NCBI GenBank assembly: GCA_002067895.1
Contig: MVRE01000006.1
Span: 1 to 64,000 of the forward strand
DNA from: Methanoregula sp. PtaU1.Bin051
GTDB taxonomy: Archaea; Halobacteriota; Methanomicrobia; Methanomicrobiales; Methanospirillaceae
Length of the DNA stretch: 64,000 bases
Reading direction: 5' to 3'
Made by a program: the position numbers and the translations under genes
Notes under the pieces: generated by a model
The model's input: only the letters and a program-made list of their open reading frames with translations
Told to the model about the DNA's origin: nothing
Databases searched by the model: none
In this document: one piece after another, positions 17,461-28,052 of the stretch
Layout of the letters: each line of letters starts with the position of its first letter
Position numbering within the stretch: position 1 is the stretch's first letter

Positions 17461-20400
17461 GTTCGAAGCGGACTAAATTAGGATTGAAATAAATCAAAAA
17501 TCTGAATTTTGACTTCATACTACGGGTTCGAAGCGGACTAAATTAGGATTGAAATTCCAAACGGCATTGCGGTTGGTTAAAGATCTCCAGTAGTTCGAAG
17601 CGGACTAAATTAGGATTGAAATACGTGATCAGGATACGAATTAAGGGGGGATTGAAGGGTTCGAAGCGGACTAAATTAGGATTGAAATGTTAGAGTTTCA
17701 GTTGAGAGAGAGGTCGATAGGGAAGTTCGAAGCGGACTAAATTAGGATTGAAATACAACAACCGGTTGGGCCGTGGAAATTTCTTCCCCGTTCGAAGCGG
17801 ACTAAATTAGGATTGAAATCGTTCAGTACAATTTTGCCCTGACTGCGGAAAGTTGTTCGAAGCGGACTAAATTAGGATTGAAATTATTTCAGGAGTGGGT
17901 GCCTATCGGGTAGAACAATGTTCGAAGCGGACTAAATTAGGATTGAAATTACAGATGTCATCGCATGGTAAACAGTGTGGGAACGTTCGAAGCGGACTAA
18001 ATTAGGATTGAAATTGATCTCCCCACTTTGCTTTAATTTATCTAGCACGGGTTCGAAGCGGACTAAATTAGGATTGAAATTTAATAACTTCTTCTAATTA
18101 CTGAATCTCAGTTTAGTTCGAAGCGGACTAAATTAGGATTGAAATCGCGCACGGGACATTCGTGATCGCAGGCCGACGGTAGGTTCGAAGCGGACTAAAT
18201 TAGGATTGAAATCATTCATGTGAATCCATCGCGCCTCGTGATTTCCTCGTTCGAAGCGGACTAAATTAGGATTGAAATGATATTTAGCCTTAGCATTTGG
18301 TTTCGGGTGGTAGAGGTTCGAAGCGGACTAAATTAGGATTGAAATTTTGATCAGTCGTTGGAAATTGCCGTCTAGGTAAAGTTCGAAGCGGACTAAATTA
18401 GGATTGAAATTAGTTGGCAATCAGGAGAAGGAGACTGATACAATGGGTTCGAAGCGGACTAAATTAGGATTGAAATGATTTCCGCCGTTCGGGTTCAGCA
18501 TCCGCAGAACCTGTGTTCGAAGCGGACTAAATTAGGATTGAAATGACACAATTGATACGGTTTGGACAGTTAACAAGTCCGCGTTCGAAGCGGACTAAAT
18601 TAGGATTGAAATTACTGAGATACTGCGCTTTGGTCAACGGTCTGGAGGTTCGAAGCGGACTAAATTAGGATTGAAATCTCTTTTAGAGGATCTGATACGG
18701 AATTCTCGGCGGCGTTCGAAGCGGACTAAATTAGGATTGAAATGGCAAAGAGAGCAACGGTGAGAAGTACGAATTCCTGTTCGAAGCGGACTAAATTAGG
18801 ATTGAAATTGTCAATTCCATATGACGCTTCTGGGATATCATGAGTTCGAAGCGGACTAAATTAGGATTGAAATGAAGGGGGCTCTCCATCCGAAACGATG
18901 ACCAAGAAAGTTCGAAGCGGACTAAATTAGGATTGAAATAGGGGGCGCCGAACCAATATGGCGAACTCTGACTGGTAGTTCGAAGCGGACTAAATTAGGA
19001 TTGAAATACTGGTACAATCAAGGGAACGGTCGGAATTACGGAGTTCGAAGCGGACTAAATTAGGATTGAAATGCACAAACATCTCCGGGCTCTCGTTGCA
19101 GACCGTTCAGTTCGAAGCGGACTAAATTAGGATTGAAATGTCGGAAGTACTGCGGACAATTGAGGTGGAATTGGTATGTTCGAAGCGGACTAAATTAGGA
19201 TTGAAATCATATTTCTCATGGAGGTACTCAATAAAGAATCCAAGTTCGAAGCGGACTAAATTAGGATTGAAATGAAATTGGATCGCGGGATCCCGAAGAT
19301 GTTCAGGTAGTTCGAAGCGGACTAAATTAGGATTGAAATCTTGCTGCGATGCTGGTCTGTGCAACTTCCGGGTTAGTTCGAAGCGGACTAAATTAGGATT
19401 GAAATTGATCCGTTTCATGACCGCCCGCAGGGGTTGGATGGTTCGAAGCGGACTAAATTAGGATTGAAATCAATCTGGGTGCTTTCCCTGATCTGAGGTG
19501 ATGAGAGTTCGAAGCGGACTAAATTAGGATTGAAATCTGCTGGATGTTACCCGACGGCATACCACCTGCTCGTTCGAAGCGGACTAAATTAGGATTGAAA
19601 TTTTTCCGCGCATTATTCTCTCCTCGTGATTTCATAGAGTTCGAAGCGGACTAAATTAGGATTGAAATTTGTCAAGGCACGGATTGACGATTCGCAGATG
19701 TCGCGTTCGAAGCGGACTAAATTAGGATTGAAATTTTTTGTTATCGGGCATCGCTGCATTCTTTCACCAACGTTCGAAGCGGACTAAATTAGGATTGAAA
19801 TACGGAGCAACACGGTAAAGATTGCTCTTAATCAGTTAGTTCGAAGCGGACTAAATTAGGATTGAAATTTGAGAACCCGTCTACCGTCATTGTGGACACG
19901 TAGGTTCGAAGCGGACTAAATTAGGATTGAAATGATTCGAGAACATCGACATCATACGCAAACTTTTCGTTCGAAGCGGACTAAATTAGGATTGAAATTT
20001 TCTTCTTGCCAACCACATCCCTGATTGAACATGAGTTCGAAGCGGACTAAATTAGGATTGAAATTACTAGGGTAGAGCAGGCAGACTGCACGTATAGTTT
20101 CGCGTTCGAAGCGGACTAAATTAGGATTGAAATATTCCATCAAGGTGGAGGACGAAGGCGAGACGGTATAGTTCGAAGCGGACTAAATTAGGATTGAAAT
20201 CGCTATACCCGCGTCGGGAATTTCGTACGAGATCTGTTCGAAGCGGACTAAATTAGGATTGAAATGTCATATCCGCAGTTCGGGCAGTTCATACCTTGAA
20301 CTTGTTCGAAGCGGACTAAATTAGGATTGAAATGACTGACAAGTGATTACATCATTGATATTCACATCAAGTTCGAAGCGGACTAAATTAGGATTGAAAT

Positions 20401-23400
20401 GCAATTCTACGGTCTTGTTTTGCAGTTTGAGCCGCGTTCGAAGCGGACTAAATTAGGATTGAAATGAGATCAAGAGATTGCTTGACAAATGCAACGATGA
20501 TGTTCGAAGCGGACTAAATTAGGATTGAAATCGAAACAGAGGGCACGAGGAAATTGGGTCCAGTCTGAGTTCGAAGCGGACTAAATTAGGATTGAAATGC
20601 ACAAGGCGTTTCAGATCAATTGCAAGCCTCAATCGTTCGAAGCGGACTAAATTAGGATTGAAATTGTACGCCGGAGGTGGAATAGGAGTCGGGGTGGGCT
20701 CGTTCGAAGCGGACTAAATTAGGATTGAAATCGAGTTTCGCAACAAACGCTGGGCGAGTTGCATCGTTGTTCGAAGCGGACTAAATTAGGATTGAAATTG
20801 CACGAGGCCAAAAGGGGGGAGATACCCTGATGGGGTTCGAAGCGGACTAAATTAGGATTGAAATGATCAATAACCCGATAAAAACAAACAAAGGGATAAC
20901 GTTCGAAGCGGACTAAATTAGGATTGAAATTCACTACGCGCGGCGGTCTCCCGTTCGCGCGTGTATACGTTCGAAGCGGACTAAATTAGGATTGAAATCG
21001 TACCCGATCATGTAGACACTCGCACTTGCGCCGAGTTCGAAGCGGACTAAATTAGGATTGAAATATAATGAGCCCGTCAAAATCGCCCATGTCGTCACCG
21101 CCGTTCGAAGCGGACTAAATTAGGATTGAAATGGCGAAGCGCTACAGCTTTTCACGAGCGTCAACGTTGGTTCGAAGCGGACTAAATTAGGATTGAAATG
21201 CGCAACATAGCTGCCGTGCAGGTATGACCAGAAGTGGTTCGAAGCGGACTAAATTAGGATTGAAATGCCTTTTATCGGCACGGACAGATTCCCGTCGGTC
21301 AGGTTCGAAGCGGACTAAATTAGGATTGAAATGCCGCACATGCAACGCGCCGTTCCGCTCGGGGCGAGTTCGAAGCGGACTAAATTAGGATTGAAATCCT
21401 GATTTATACAGGTCAATCTGTGGGTCTGTTGAGTTCGAAGCGGACTAAATTAGGATTGAAATTATTACTTGGATAAATGACACGTATCATTTCAAATGGG
21501 TTCGAAGCGGACTAAATTAGGATTGAAATTCGCACTCGCCTTATTCAGCGGCAAACAAGAAGTCGTTCGAAGCGGACTAAATTAGGATTGAAATATCGGG
21601 GTTGGCAGCCTGATCAGGTCGAACGCAAAGTTCGAAGCGGACTAAATTAGGATTGAAATCGCGTAGTGATGGTTTGTCGGCGATGCGGACACAGATTGTT
21701 CGAAGCGGACTAAATTAGGATTGAAATGTTTTTCCCTGCCGTCCGCCGTTTCGGCTGCGGCGGTTCGAAGCGGACTAAATTAGGATTGAAATGCCTCCAG
21801 CCGTGCGGCGTGTAGAAGTCTGCGGGCTGTTCGAAGCGGACTAAATTAGGATTGAAATTTCTCTCATCTTTCGTGCTACCGCTGCCCTTACTCTTGTTCG
21901 AAGCGGACTAAATTAGGATTGAAATGAGAACGCTCTATCTTAAAGCGTGTGAAGATAGATGGTTCGAAGCGGACTAAATTAGGATTGAAATTTTAAGGGC
22001 GATGCATCAATCGAGTATAAGTGGAGGTTCGAAGCGGACTAAATTAGGATTGAAATCCCGATAACTGCGGAGTTATCAGACGTGTCGTTTAGTTCGAAGC
22101 GGACTAAATTAGGATTGAAATGACTGCTCCTTGTGCGACATGCAACTCTTTGATGGTGTTCGAAGCGGACTAAATTAGGATTGAAATCGACGGTTGGCGG
22201 ATCTATGATTGTCGCAAGCTGGTGGTTCGAAGCGGACTAAATTAGGATTGAAATTCGAGCGCGAGAACAAGTCTTTGTTGTTCTCGCACCGTTCGAAGCG
22301 GACTAAATTAGGATTGAAATAGTTCTAACAAGGTTGTTTCGCGGAGCTTCGGGGACGGTTCGAAGCGGACTAAATTAGGATTGAAATATCGGGGTTGGCA
22401 GCCTGATCAGGTCGAACGCAAAGGTTCGAAGCGGACTAAATTAGGATTGAAATTGGTTAAGCGCCGCGCTTCTAGCCTCCTCTACACGAGTTCGAAGCGG
22501 ACTAAATTAGGATTGAAATGCGACTGCAATGATGACAAGATTCTGCCACTTTTCTGTTCGAAGCGGACTAAATTAGGATTGAAATTTAGATAACCGTATA
22601 TCTGAATAGAGGTCTCAACCGGAGTTCGAAGCGGACTAAATTAGGATTGAAATTATAAGAACAATTAAAACTTCGATGAAATCGGAGGCGTTCGAAGCGG
22701 ACTAAATTAGGATTGAAATGTCAAGGTTAGTCGTAAGGACTTCAGCCAGTGACAGTTCGAAGCGGACTAAATTAGGATTGAAATATGTATATACCTTACA
22801 GACTCCTTCAACATGCGTGGGTTCGAAGCGGACTAAATTAGGATTGAAATTGGATTGTATGCGGTATCTGCATCAGGATCACCCGGTTCGAAGCGGACTA
22901 AATTAGGATTGAAATAGGGAGGATTGAGGATGAAAACACTTGTTTGTGGAGTTCGAAGCGGACTAAATTAGGATTGAAATCCGTGATGGATGGGACTCTG
23001 TGCGATCAGGTATCCTGTTCGAAGCGGACTAAATTAGGATTGAAATGATCTGATCGACACCCTCGATAAGAACCGAAAGGAGGTTCGAAGCGGACTAAAT
23101 TAGGATTGAAATATCTGAAATGGACGCTGATCAAGAACGTCCTGCCTGTTCGAAGCGGACTAAATTAGGATTGAAATCCCATTGCCCTAACCGGAGTCGC
23201 CTGTATCGCACTCCGTTCGAAGCGGACTAAATTAGGATTGAAATTTGGGAGGAACTTGACTTTGTAGGTTGGCATAAAGGAGTTCGAAGCGGACTAAATT
23301 AGGATTGAAATTGGTCTGATCTCGCAGCGCTTCAAGCGCGAGTTTGTTGGTTCGAAGCGGACTAAATTAGGATTGAAATGGTACATTACTGCGAGATCGT

Positions 23401-24013
23401 GGACTTCGGAGTTAAGTTCGAAGCGGACTAAATTAGGATTGAAATCGCCGCGTGTTCGAAGCGGACTAAATTAGGATTGAAATACTTGACGCACAACTAC
23501 GAAGAATCGCAGCTATCAATGTTCGAAGCGGACTAAATTAGGATTGAAATGTCGCAAAGCCAGAAGAACAGAAGATATCCCGGAAAGTTCGAAGCGGACT
23601 AAATTAGGATTGAAATCGATGCTGAAGATTGATGTCGACAAGATACACCGCCGCGTTCGAAGCGGACTAAATTAGGATTGAAATCGTAGCGCATTGTTTG
23701 AGGATTATCGAAGAAATCAGTTCGAAGCGGACTAAATTAGGATTGAAATTGTAATAATGAGTGATATGTCGTGTTTTTCGAGGATGTTCGAAGCGGACTA
23801 AATTAGGATTGAAATCTACTTTCCAGCCACAGCGCTTGTTCCTGCCACTTTCGTTCGAAGCGGACTAAATTAGGATTGAAATATCTACAATTACGGCCTC
23901 ATCAAAATCATCTGTTTCGTTCGAAGCGGACTAAATTAGGATTGAAATCGCTCTCGAACGGGAACAGGTACGGCGCGGTCAGGGTTCGAAGCGGACTAAA
24001 TTAGGATTGAAAC
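17461..24013 (+). CRISPR. type I-B CRISPR array, 100 repeats
   Basis: Counting every repeat start gives 100 repeats of 30 bp and 99 spacers. The repeat begins GTTCGAAGCGGAC and ends TTAGGATTGAAAT. Repeats read as identical except the last (23984-24013), which ends AAAC. Spacers are mostly 34-39 bp. Exceptions are an 8-bp spacer at 23446-23453 and one spacer present twice (21595-21629 and 22388-22423). The 3' end ATTGAAA(T/C) is the usual type I-B 5' handle source. Short frames seen through the array are artefacts of the repeat. Confidence 0.98.
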
Positions 24014-24058
24014 TCAAACTGATCGCGCAGGAACACAATACGCTCATCACCCTTCCAG

Positions 24059-24088
24059 CGGCCCATCCAGGAGAACAAGGATTGAAAC
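24059..24088 (+). repeat. decayed terminal CRISPR repeat (3' half only)
   Basis: The bases 24077-24088 (AAGGATTGAAAC) match the last 12 bases of the repeat with one change, and again end in AAAC. The preceding 18 bases of a 30-bp window do not match. The distance to the last good repeat is 45 bp. This is best read as the decayed oldest repeat beyond the array end. Confidence 0.6.
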
Positions 24089-24162
24089 TGGTGAACTGAT
24101 GACTCGAATGCAGGTTTGAGTTCCCCACACACATGGGGATGGACTTGACCGCTCTCAAACTT

Positions 24163-25431
24163 TTATGTTGCCGTTTCTTCCAAAAGCCACTTCCAGACCG
24201 GTTTTATGATGATTGTCGCATCTCCCGTCTTTCGGAGATCCTCCTGGCTGCCTGTCAGGATGAGGCCTTCTTTCAGCCCGAAGTCTTCCATCGCTTCGGA
24301 CAGGCCTCCGATCTCCCGATCCACGTTCTCATCATTCAGCTCGTGGCATACCTGTACCGCCCTGGATATTTTCCTCCCGCGCTTTATAACAAAATCGCAT
24401 TCCCGGTCTCCGGAATAATAGTAGATTTCCTCTCCCCTCCGCCTCAGCTCGATGAATACGATATTCTCAAGGAGCCGGCCGGTATTGGGCGAGAGGGAAA
24501 AACCGCCAAGAACACCGAATGCGGTATCGATGATATAGACCTTTCTCGGGGAGTTCAGTTGTTTTTTTACCGAGAAATCGAACCGGGGCAGTTCGAAGAA
24601 GAGATATGCGCCGGAGAGGTAGGTAATGTATTCCTTGACCGTTATGGCATTCTTCAGCCCGAGACTCTTTTTTAAGGAATTGTAAGTGAACGGGAGCGAG
24701 ATGGCTGATGCAAGCATCCCTACGAGTTCCCGGACAAGCCGCTGTCTTCGTATGGAATACCGTGCGATGATATCCCGGTAGATGATGTTATCGTACAGTG
24801 TTTTTATGTAATCGCTGTCACGGTTCGTGAGATATTCCGGCATCCCGCCGTTCTCGGAATAGGCGGCAAATGCGGTCATCAGGTTCACCTTCTCTTCCGG
24901 GACATACGGGGAATCCTTCCGGACATGTATCTTCATGAACCGGAGGAATTCAGCAAAGGAGAACGGATAGACTTCGAAGAGTTTGTACCGGCCCGTGAGA
25001 CGGCTCCCGAATTCCCTGCTGAGCAGGGAAGCATTCGAGCCCGTGATCACGACCTTCTTCCCGTTGTCCTGGAGCCGCCGGACAAATGTCTCGAACCGGT
25101 CGATGTTCTGGATTTCATCGAAGAAATAGATCTCCGGTGCCCCGTACGCTTCAAGCAGGACTTCGTTGAGAACCTCGAAGTCTTCTGCGTGGAACGTAAG
25201 CAGCCGCTCGTCCTCGAAATTGACATAACAGAACCGGGATTTTTTTTGCATGATCTGTTTCAAGAGCGTGGATTTGCCGCATCTCCGGATCCCGGTGAGG
25301 ACGAGCACCCTGTTGTCACCGAATGCATCAAGGACGTTGTGCAGGATCGATCGTTCGATATAATCGCCGCCTTTCTCGATCTGGATCTTCTGCTGGATGA
25401 CAAGGTGTCGCAGGAGTTCCCGGGATATCAT
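24163..25431 (-). CDS. AAA_14/DUF4143-family ATPase
   Basis: A 422-residue protein of the common archaeal AAA+DUF4143 type. It has Walker A LTGIRRCGKSTLLKQI (about residues 45-60), Walker B IYFFDEIQN (about 101-109) and a sensor-like VVITGSNASLLS. The C-terminal DUF4143 half has the restriction-nuclease-like ending ECDFVIKRGRKISRAVQVCH. The cellular role of the family is not settled. It stands alone, converging on the CRISPR array, with its start just before the AT-rich spacer 25432-25603. A broken relative lies on the other side of the locus at 14546. Confidence 0.88.
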   Translation of the reverse strand: MISRELLRHLVIQQKIQIEKGGDYIERSILHNVLDAFGDNRVLVLTGIRRCGKSTLLKQIMQKKSRFCYVNFEDERLLTFHAEDFEVLNEVLLEAYGAPEIYFFDEIQNIDRFETFVRRLQDNGKKVVITGSNASLLSREFGSRLTGRYKLFEVYPFSFAEFLRFMKIHVRKDSPYVPEEKVNLMTAFAAYSENGGMPEYLTNRDSDYIKTLYDNIIYRDIIARYSIRRQRLVRELVGMLASAISLPFTYNSLKKSLGLKNAITVKEYITYLSGAYLFFELPRFDFSVKKQLNSPRKVYIIDTAFGVLGGFSLSPNTGRLLENIVFIELRRRGEEIYYYSGDRECDFVIKRGRKISRAVQVCHELNDENVDREIGGLSEAMEDFGLKEGLILTGSQEDLRKTGDATIIIKPVWKWLLEETAT

Positions 25432-25603
25432 ACTAATTGGTAATTAGCAGAATGAGTTAAATCTTCTCATTGGCAATGAGCAGACCACCGGTGGCACCAT
25501 AAGCTGCACGCGGGCATCAACGGTTGCCGTTCAGGGGGGGCACATATCACAATCGAAAACGGGGGGTGACTTCGGGCGCTGTATCCACCGGATTAAGGAT
25601 CCG

Positions 25604-26074
25604 CTATCCGGTACGGTACCCGCGTCTCTCAAAAAAATCCTGAAGCCGTTCTTCCGCATCCGGATCCGAATCCCGGATGGATCGCATCGCCTCATCGTAC
25701 TCCGTTCGTAAATCAGGATCATCAGAATGGAGCGCAAGCGTCCCGGTGACTGTCCCGACCTGTCGGCCGGATTTGTCAAAGACCCGCATCACGACGCACC
25801 GGTAGAACTTGCACTGCGGCGGGCTGTCCCGGTGGATCGTGCACCGTATGAGACCCCCGTCCGGCCGGAGGAAGCGGCAGGCCGTGGGATGCGCATCGAT
25901 CCATGACCGATCAGAAAAGAGGTGCCGCTTGTCCGGATCTATCTCGGCTGAAAACGGCGTGCCGGTTGAAACAGAAGAGCATTCGAATGAAAACGGGCCG
26001 GTCTGTTTCTCGATGACGATATAATCGCCGAGGTACATGCAGCACGAGCCGCACTGCCGGCAGGTAAACGCCAT
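25604..26074 (-). CDS. YkgJ-family cysteine-cluster protein
   Basis: A 156-residue soluble protein with CRQCGSCCMYLG near the N-terminus, then CRFLRP, CTIHRDSPPQCKFYRC. This spacing is the metal- or Fe-S-binding pattern of the YkgJ family, whose function is unknown. It lies 8 bases downstream of the dCMP deaminase gene on the same strand. A similar protein is at 26899, so the two YkgJ-like genes flank the deaminase. Confidence 0.8.
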   Translation of the reverse strand: MAFTCRQCGSCCMYLGDYIVIEKQTGPFSFECSSVSTGTPFSAEIDPDKRHLFSDRSWIDAHPTACRFLRPDGGLIRCTIHRDSPPQCKFYRCVVMRVFDKSGRQVGTVTGTLALHSDDPDLRTEYDEAMRSIRDSDPDAEERLQDFFERRGYRTG

Positions 26075-26082
26075 CCTGACCC

Positions 26083-26568
26083 TTACTTTGCGTCCTCGCC
26101 GAGCGCTTCCCGGCTGCGCATCTGGTACAGCACCATCGGGTCCATCTCCTTGTATTCCGTCGGCGTCGTGCGCATGATCACGTTTGTTATCCCGGCATTT
26201 ATGATCATCTTGGAGCAGAGGAAACAGGGCCAGATCTGTGTAAGGGCGTCTGTCTCAACATCATACCCGGCAAGGTAGAGCGTGCAGCCCCGGGCAAGCT
26301 TGCCGGCCTGGATGAGCGCATTCATCTCCGCGTGCACGCTCCGGCAGCGCTCGTAGTTGGACCCTGACGGGATATTGTGTTCCTTTCTCCAGCATCGGTT
26401 AAGCTCAGTGCAGTCCATCTGTTTCCTCGGTGCACCCGTGTAGCCGGTCGAGACGATCGTGTTATACTCATCGACGATGATCGCGCCGAAATTGCGCCGC
26501 AGGCAGGTCCCCTGGTGAGCACAGCGGAAAGCGAGGTCGAGGAAATACTGGTGCCGGTTGGTTCTCAT
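26083..26568 (-). CDS. deoxycytidylate (dCMP) deaminase-like protein
   Basis: A 161-residue zinc deaminase that should convert dCMP to dUMP for dTMP synthesis. It has the catalytic HAEMNALIQAG (about residues 78-88) and PCFLCSKMIINAG (about 112-124), the two halves of the zinc site. A further Cys/His-rich insert (CTELNRCWRKEHN) is typical of dCMP deaminases. The start ATG 26568 is preceded by about 330 bases without a gene, containing the structured element at 26658-26754 on the same strand. Confidence 0.88.
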   Translation of the reverse strand: MRTNRHQYFLDLAFRCAHQGTCLRRNFGAIIVDEYNTIVSTGYTGAPRKQMDCTELNRCWRKEHNIPSGSNYERCRSVHAEMNALIQAGKLARGCTLYLAGYDVETDALTQIWPCFLCSKMIINAGITNVIMRTTPTEYKEMDPMVLYQMRSREALGEDAK

Positions 26569-26657
26569 TTACCAACAGTATGGCAAAGCCCGGTATTAAA
26601 GGGGCGCGATTCAGTGTCTGAAAAACCCATCAGTACCTGTTATACTTTTCGGAGACA

Positions 26658-26754
26658 GTCCCCGCCCGGCACGACGCCAGCGAAGCCTGTTGGCTTCCCA
26701 AATCAGTCGGTGCTGATGCGACGACCGATCCTCGTCGGGTCGTGCGGCGGGCAG
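26658..26754 (-). ncRNA. candidate structured RNA element, copy A
   Basis: Read on the minus strand, the element begins CTGCCCGCC and ends CGGGCGGGG, which pair together with an inner GCACGAC/GTCGTGC stem. Inside are a hairpin CGACGA-loop-TCGTCG and a hairpin GAAGCC-AACA-GGCTTC. The sequence and the fold recur at 61906-62053 with changes that keep the pairs. It ends about 90 bases before the dCMP deaminase start, so it could be a leader of that gene or a separate RNA. Transcription is not shown. Confidence 0.55.
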
Positions 26755-26834
26755 ATAACTTGACAGTACCGTATATCTCGCGTTTCATGTGACACTGATT
26801 TCCACCGATATCGCAACGGGGGTGCCACAGTGGC

Positions 26835-26850
26835 GGGGGCGTTAGCCCCC
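26835..26850. repeat. GC-rich hairpin in intergenic DNA
   Basis: GGGGGC-GTTA-GCCCCC is a perfect 6-bp inverted repeat. It is preceded by GCCACAGTGGC (26824-26834), a near-continuous palindrome. It lies just after the YkgJ-like gene that ends at 26899 on the minus strand, so it may end that transcript. No T-run follows on the minus strand. Confidence 0.4.
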
Positions 26851-26898
26851 TAGAACGTTGTAAAAAATGGGCAGCACCTGAAAAAAATCCGGTTATTG

Positions 26899-27438
26899 TC
26901 ATCTCCGCACCGAATAGCCGGCGCGGGTCAGGGTATCGATCATCAGGTCTTCCCAGACGCTATCGTCCGGATCCGCAATCGTGTCGATGCATTCGTCCCA
27001 GAGGCGTCTGAGGACCGGGTCTTCGGTGACAAGTGTCCGGATGAACATGACCCTCCCTGCCCTCCTGCCTGCGTTGTCGAGGACGAGCAGGCGCCAGCAG
27101 GAGAAGTCACGGCAGATATCGGGGCGGGTTACGTGGATGGTGCAGTACCCTTTCCGGTCTGCGGCATTGAACCGGAAGAACGGGCAGGCCTCCGGCTCGC
27201 GTTCAAAGGTGCTTTTATCCGAGAAGAGATTGACCTTGTCGCTGTCGAGGACGACCTCCTGCTCGTCCCCGGTGTACTGGTTGTACAGCAGGAACCGGTT
27301 ATTCCCAAGATTTTTCTTTATGGAATGGACGAGCCCGAGGTGGCTGCAGCACTCCCCGCACTGGATGCATTCGAACGGCACTTCACTTTCCTTTCCTGCA
27401 TCACCGGATACAGCACGGGATGCTTTTAATCTAACCAT
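26899..27438 (-). CDS. YkgJ-family cysteine-cluster protein
   Basis: A 179-residue protein with CIQCGECCSHLG, then CPFFRF, CTIHVTRPDICRDFSC, the YkgJ pattern of clustered cysteines. Its middle part (VNLFSDKSTFEREPEACPFF) parallels the relative at 25604. The frame is open up to 27531, but ATG 27438 is preferred because the longer version would overlap the divergent gene at 27504-27516. Function is unknown. Confidence 0.78.
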   Translation of the reverse strand: MVRLKASRAVSGDAGKESEVPFECIQCGECCSHLGLVHSIKKNLGNNRFLLYNQYTGDEQEVVLDSDKVNLFSDKSTFEREPEACPFFRFNAADRKGYCTIHVTRPDICRDFSCWRLLVLDNAGRRAGRVMFIRTLVTEDPVLRRLWDECIDTIADPDDSVWEDLMIDTLTRAGYSVRR

Positions 27439-27515
27439 TATACCGGGACACTTTCGCACCCCGCCAGCCATTGCTGTTTTAACCAGTATATGTCCATGAT
27501 GGTATGGTGTCCTGC

Positions 27516-27986
27516 ATGGACGAGATAGCAATTGTTAAAGTTCCGAAACAGAAGGTTCTTGGCATCAGGAAGTCCGGCACGTACCGGCTGATCCCGGAAC
27601 TTCTCATGAAAGTGTACGAGTATGCGGTATCAAAGAAGATCGCGATTGCCGGGCCGCCGGTCTTTCTCTGCCACGAGACATCACCGGAATCGGTACGGGA
27701 GGCAAACGAGAAAGGGACTGCGGTTGTTGAAGTCGCATGGCCGGTTGCCGGGACTGCAAAGGGAAACCGTGAGATCCGGGCATACGATCTGCCCGGCGGG
27801 AAGATGGTGCGGACCGTCCATTACGGCCCTTACGAGACCTGCGAGCCGACATACCTGAAACTCTTTTCCTGGATCGCGGAGAAGGGTCTGATCATCAACG
27901 GGCCGGTCCGTGAAATCTATCCCAATGATCCCCGCGAGGTAAAACCGGAAGAGATTATCACCGAGATCCTCGTGCCGGTACAGTGA
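27516..27986 (+). CDS. GyrI-like/AraC effector-binding-domain protein
   Basis: A 156-residue single-domain protein of the GyrI-like small-molecule-binding fold. It has the opening KVPKQKVLGIRKSGTYRLIP, the core VAWPVAGTAKGNREIRAYDL, then KMVRTVHYGPYE and the ending EEIITEILVPVQ. These proteins bind small or cationic ligands; the ligand here is unknown. ATG 27504 is an alternative start four codons earlier. It is divergent from the YkgJ-like gene with about 75 bases between. Confidence 0.82.
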   Translation: MDEIAIVKVPKQKVLGIRKSGTYRLIPELLMKVYEYAVSKKIAIAGPPVFLCHETSPESVREANEKGTAVVEVAWPVAGTAKGNREIRAYDLPGGKMVRTVHYGPYETCEPTYLKLFSWIAEKGLIINGPVREIYPNDPREVKPEEIITEILVPVQ

Positions 27987-28052
27987 TCTGCAGTTCTGTA
28001 TCCAGCGTAAGAGAGGTGCCAGGGATCCGGCCGGAAATTATGCCGGCCGTTT

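Noticed and set aside
19122-22906. Open frames of 60-98 codons inside the CRISPR array
   Set aside because: They arise because each repeat encodes the same short peptide in some frames (FNPNLVRFE on one strand, SKRTKLGLK on the other) and spacers happen to stay open.
26700-26750. Hammerhead ribozyme in the plus strand of element A
   Set aside because: A CTGATG word followed by a stem is present, but the needed GAAA core after that stem is absent.
26630-26902. 90-codon minus-strand frame before the dCMP deaminase
   Set aside because: It reads through the structured element and a GC hairpin and has no protein features.
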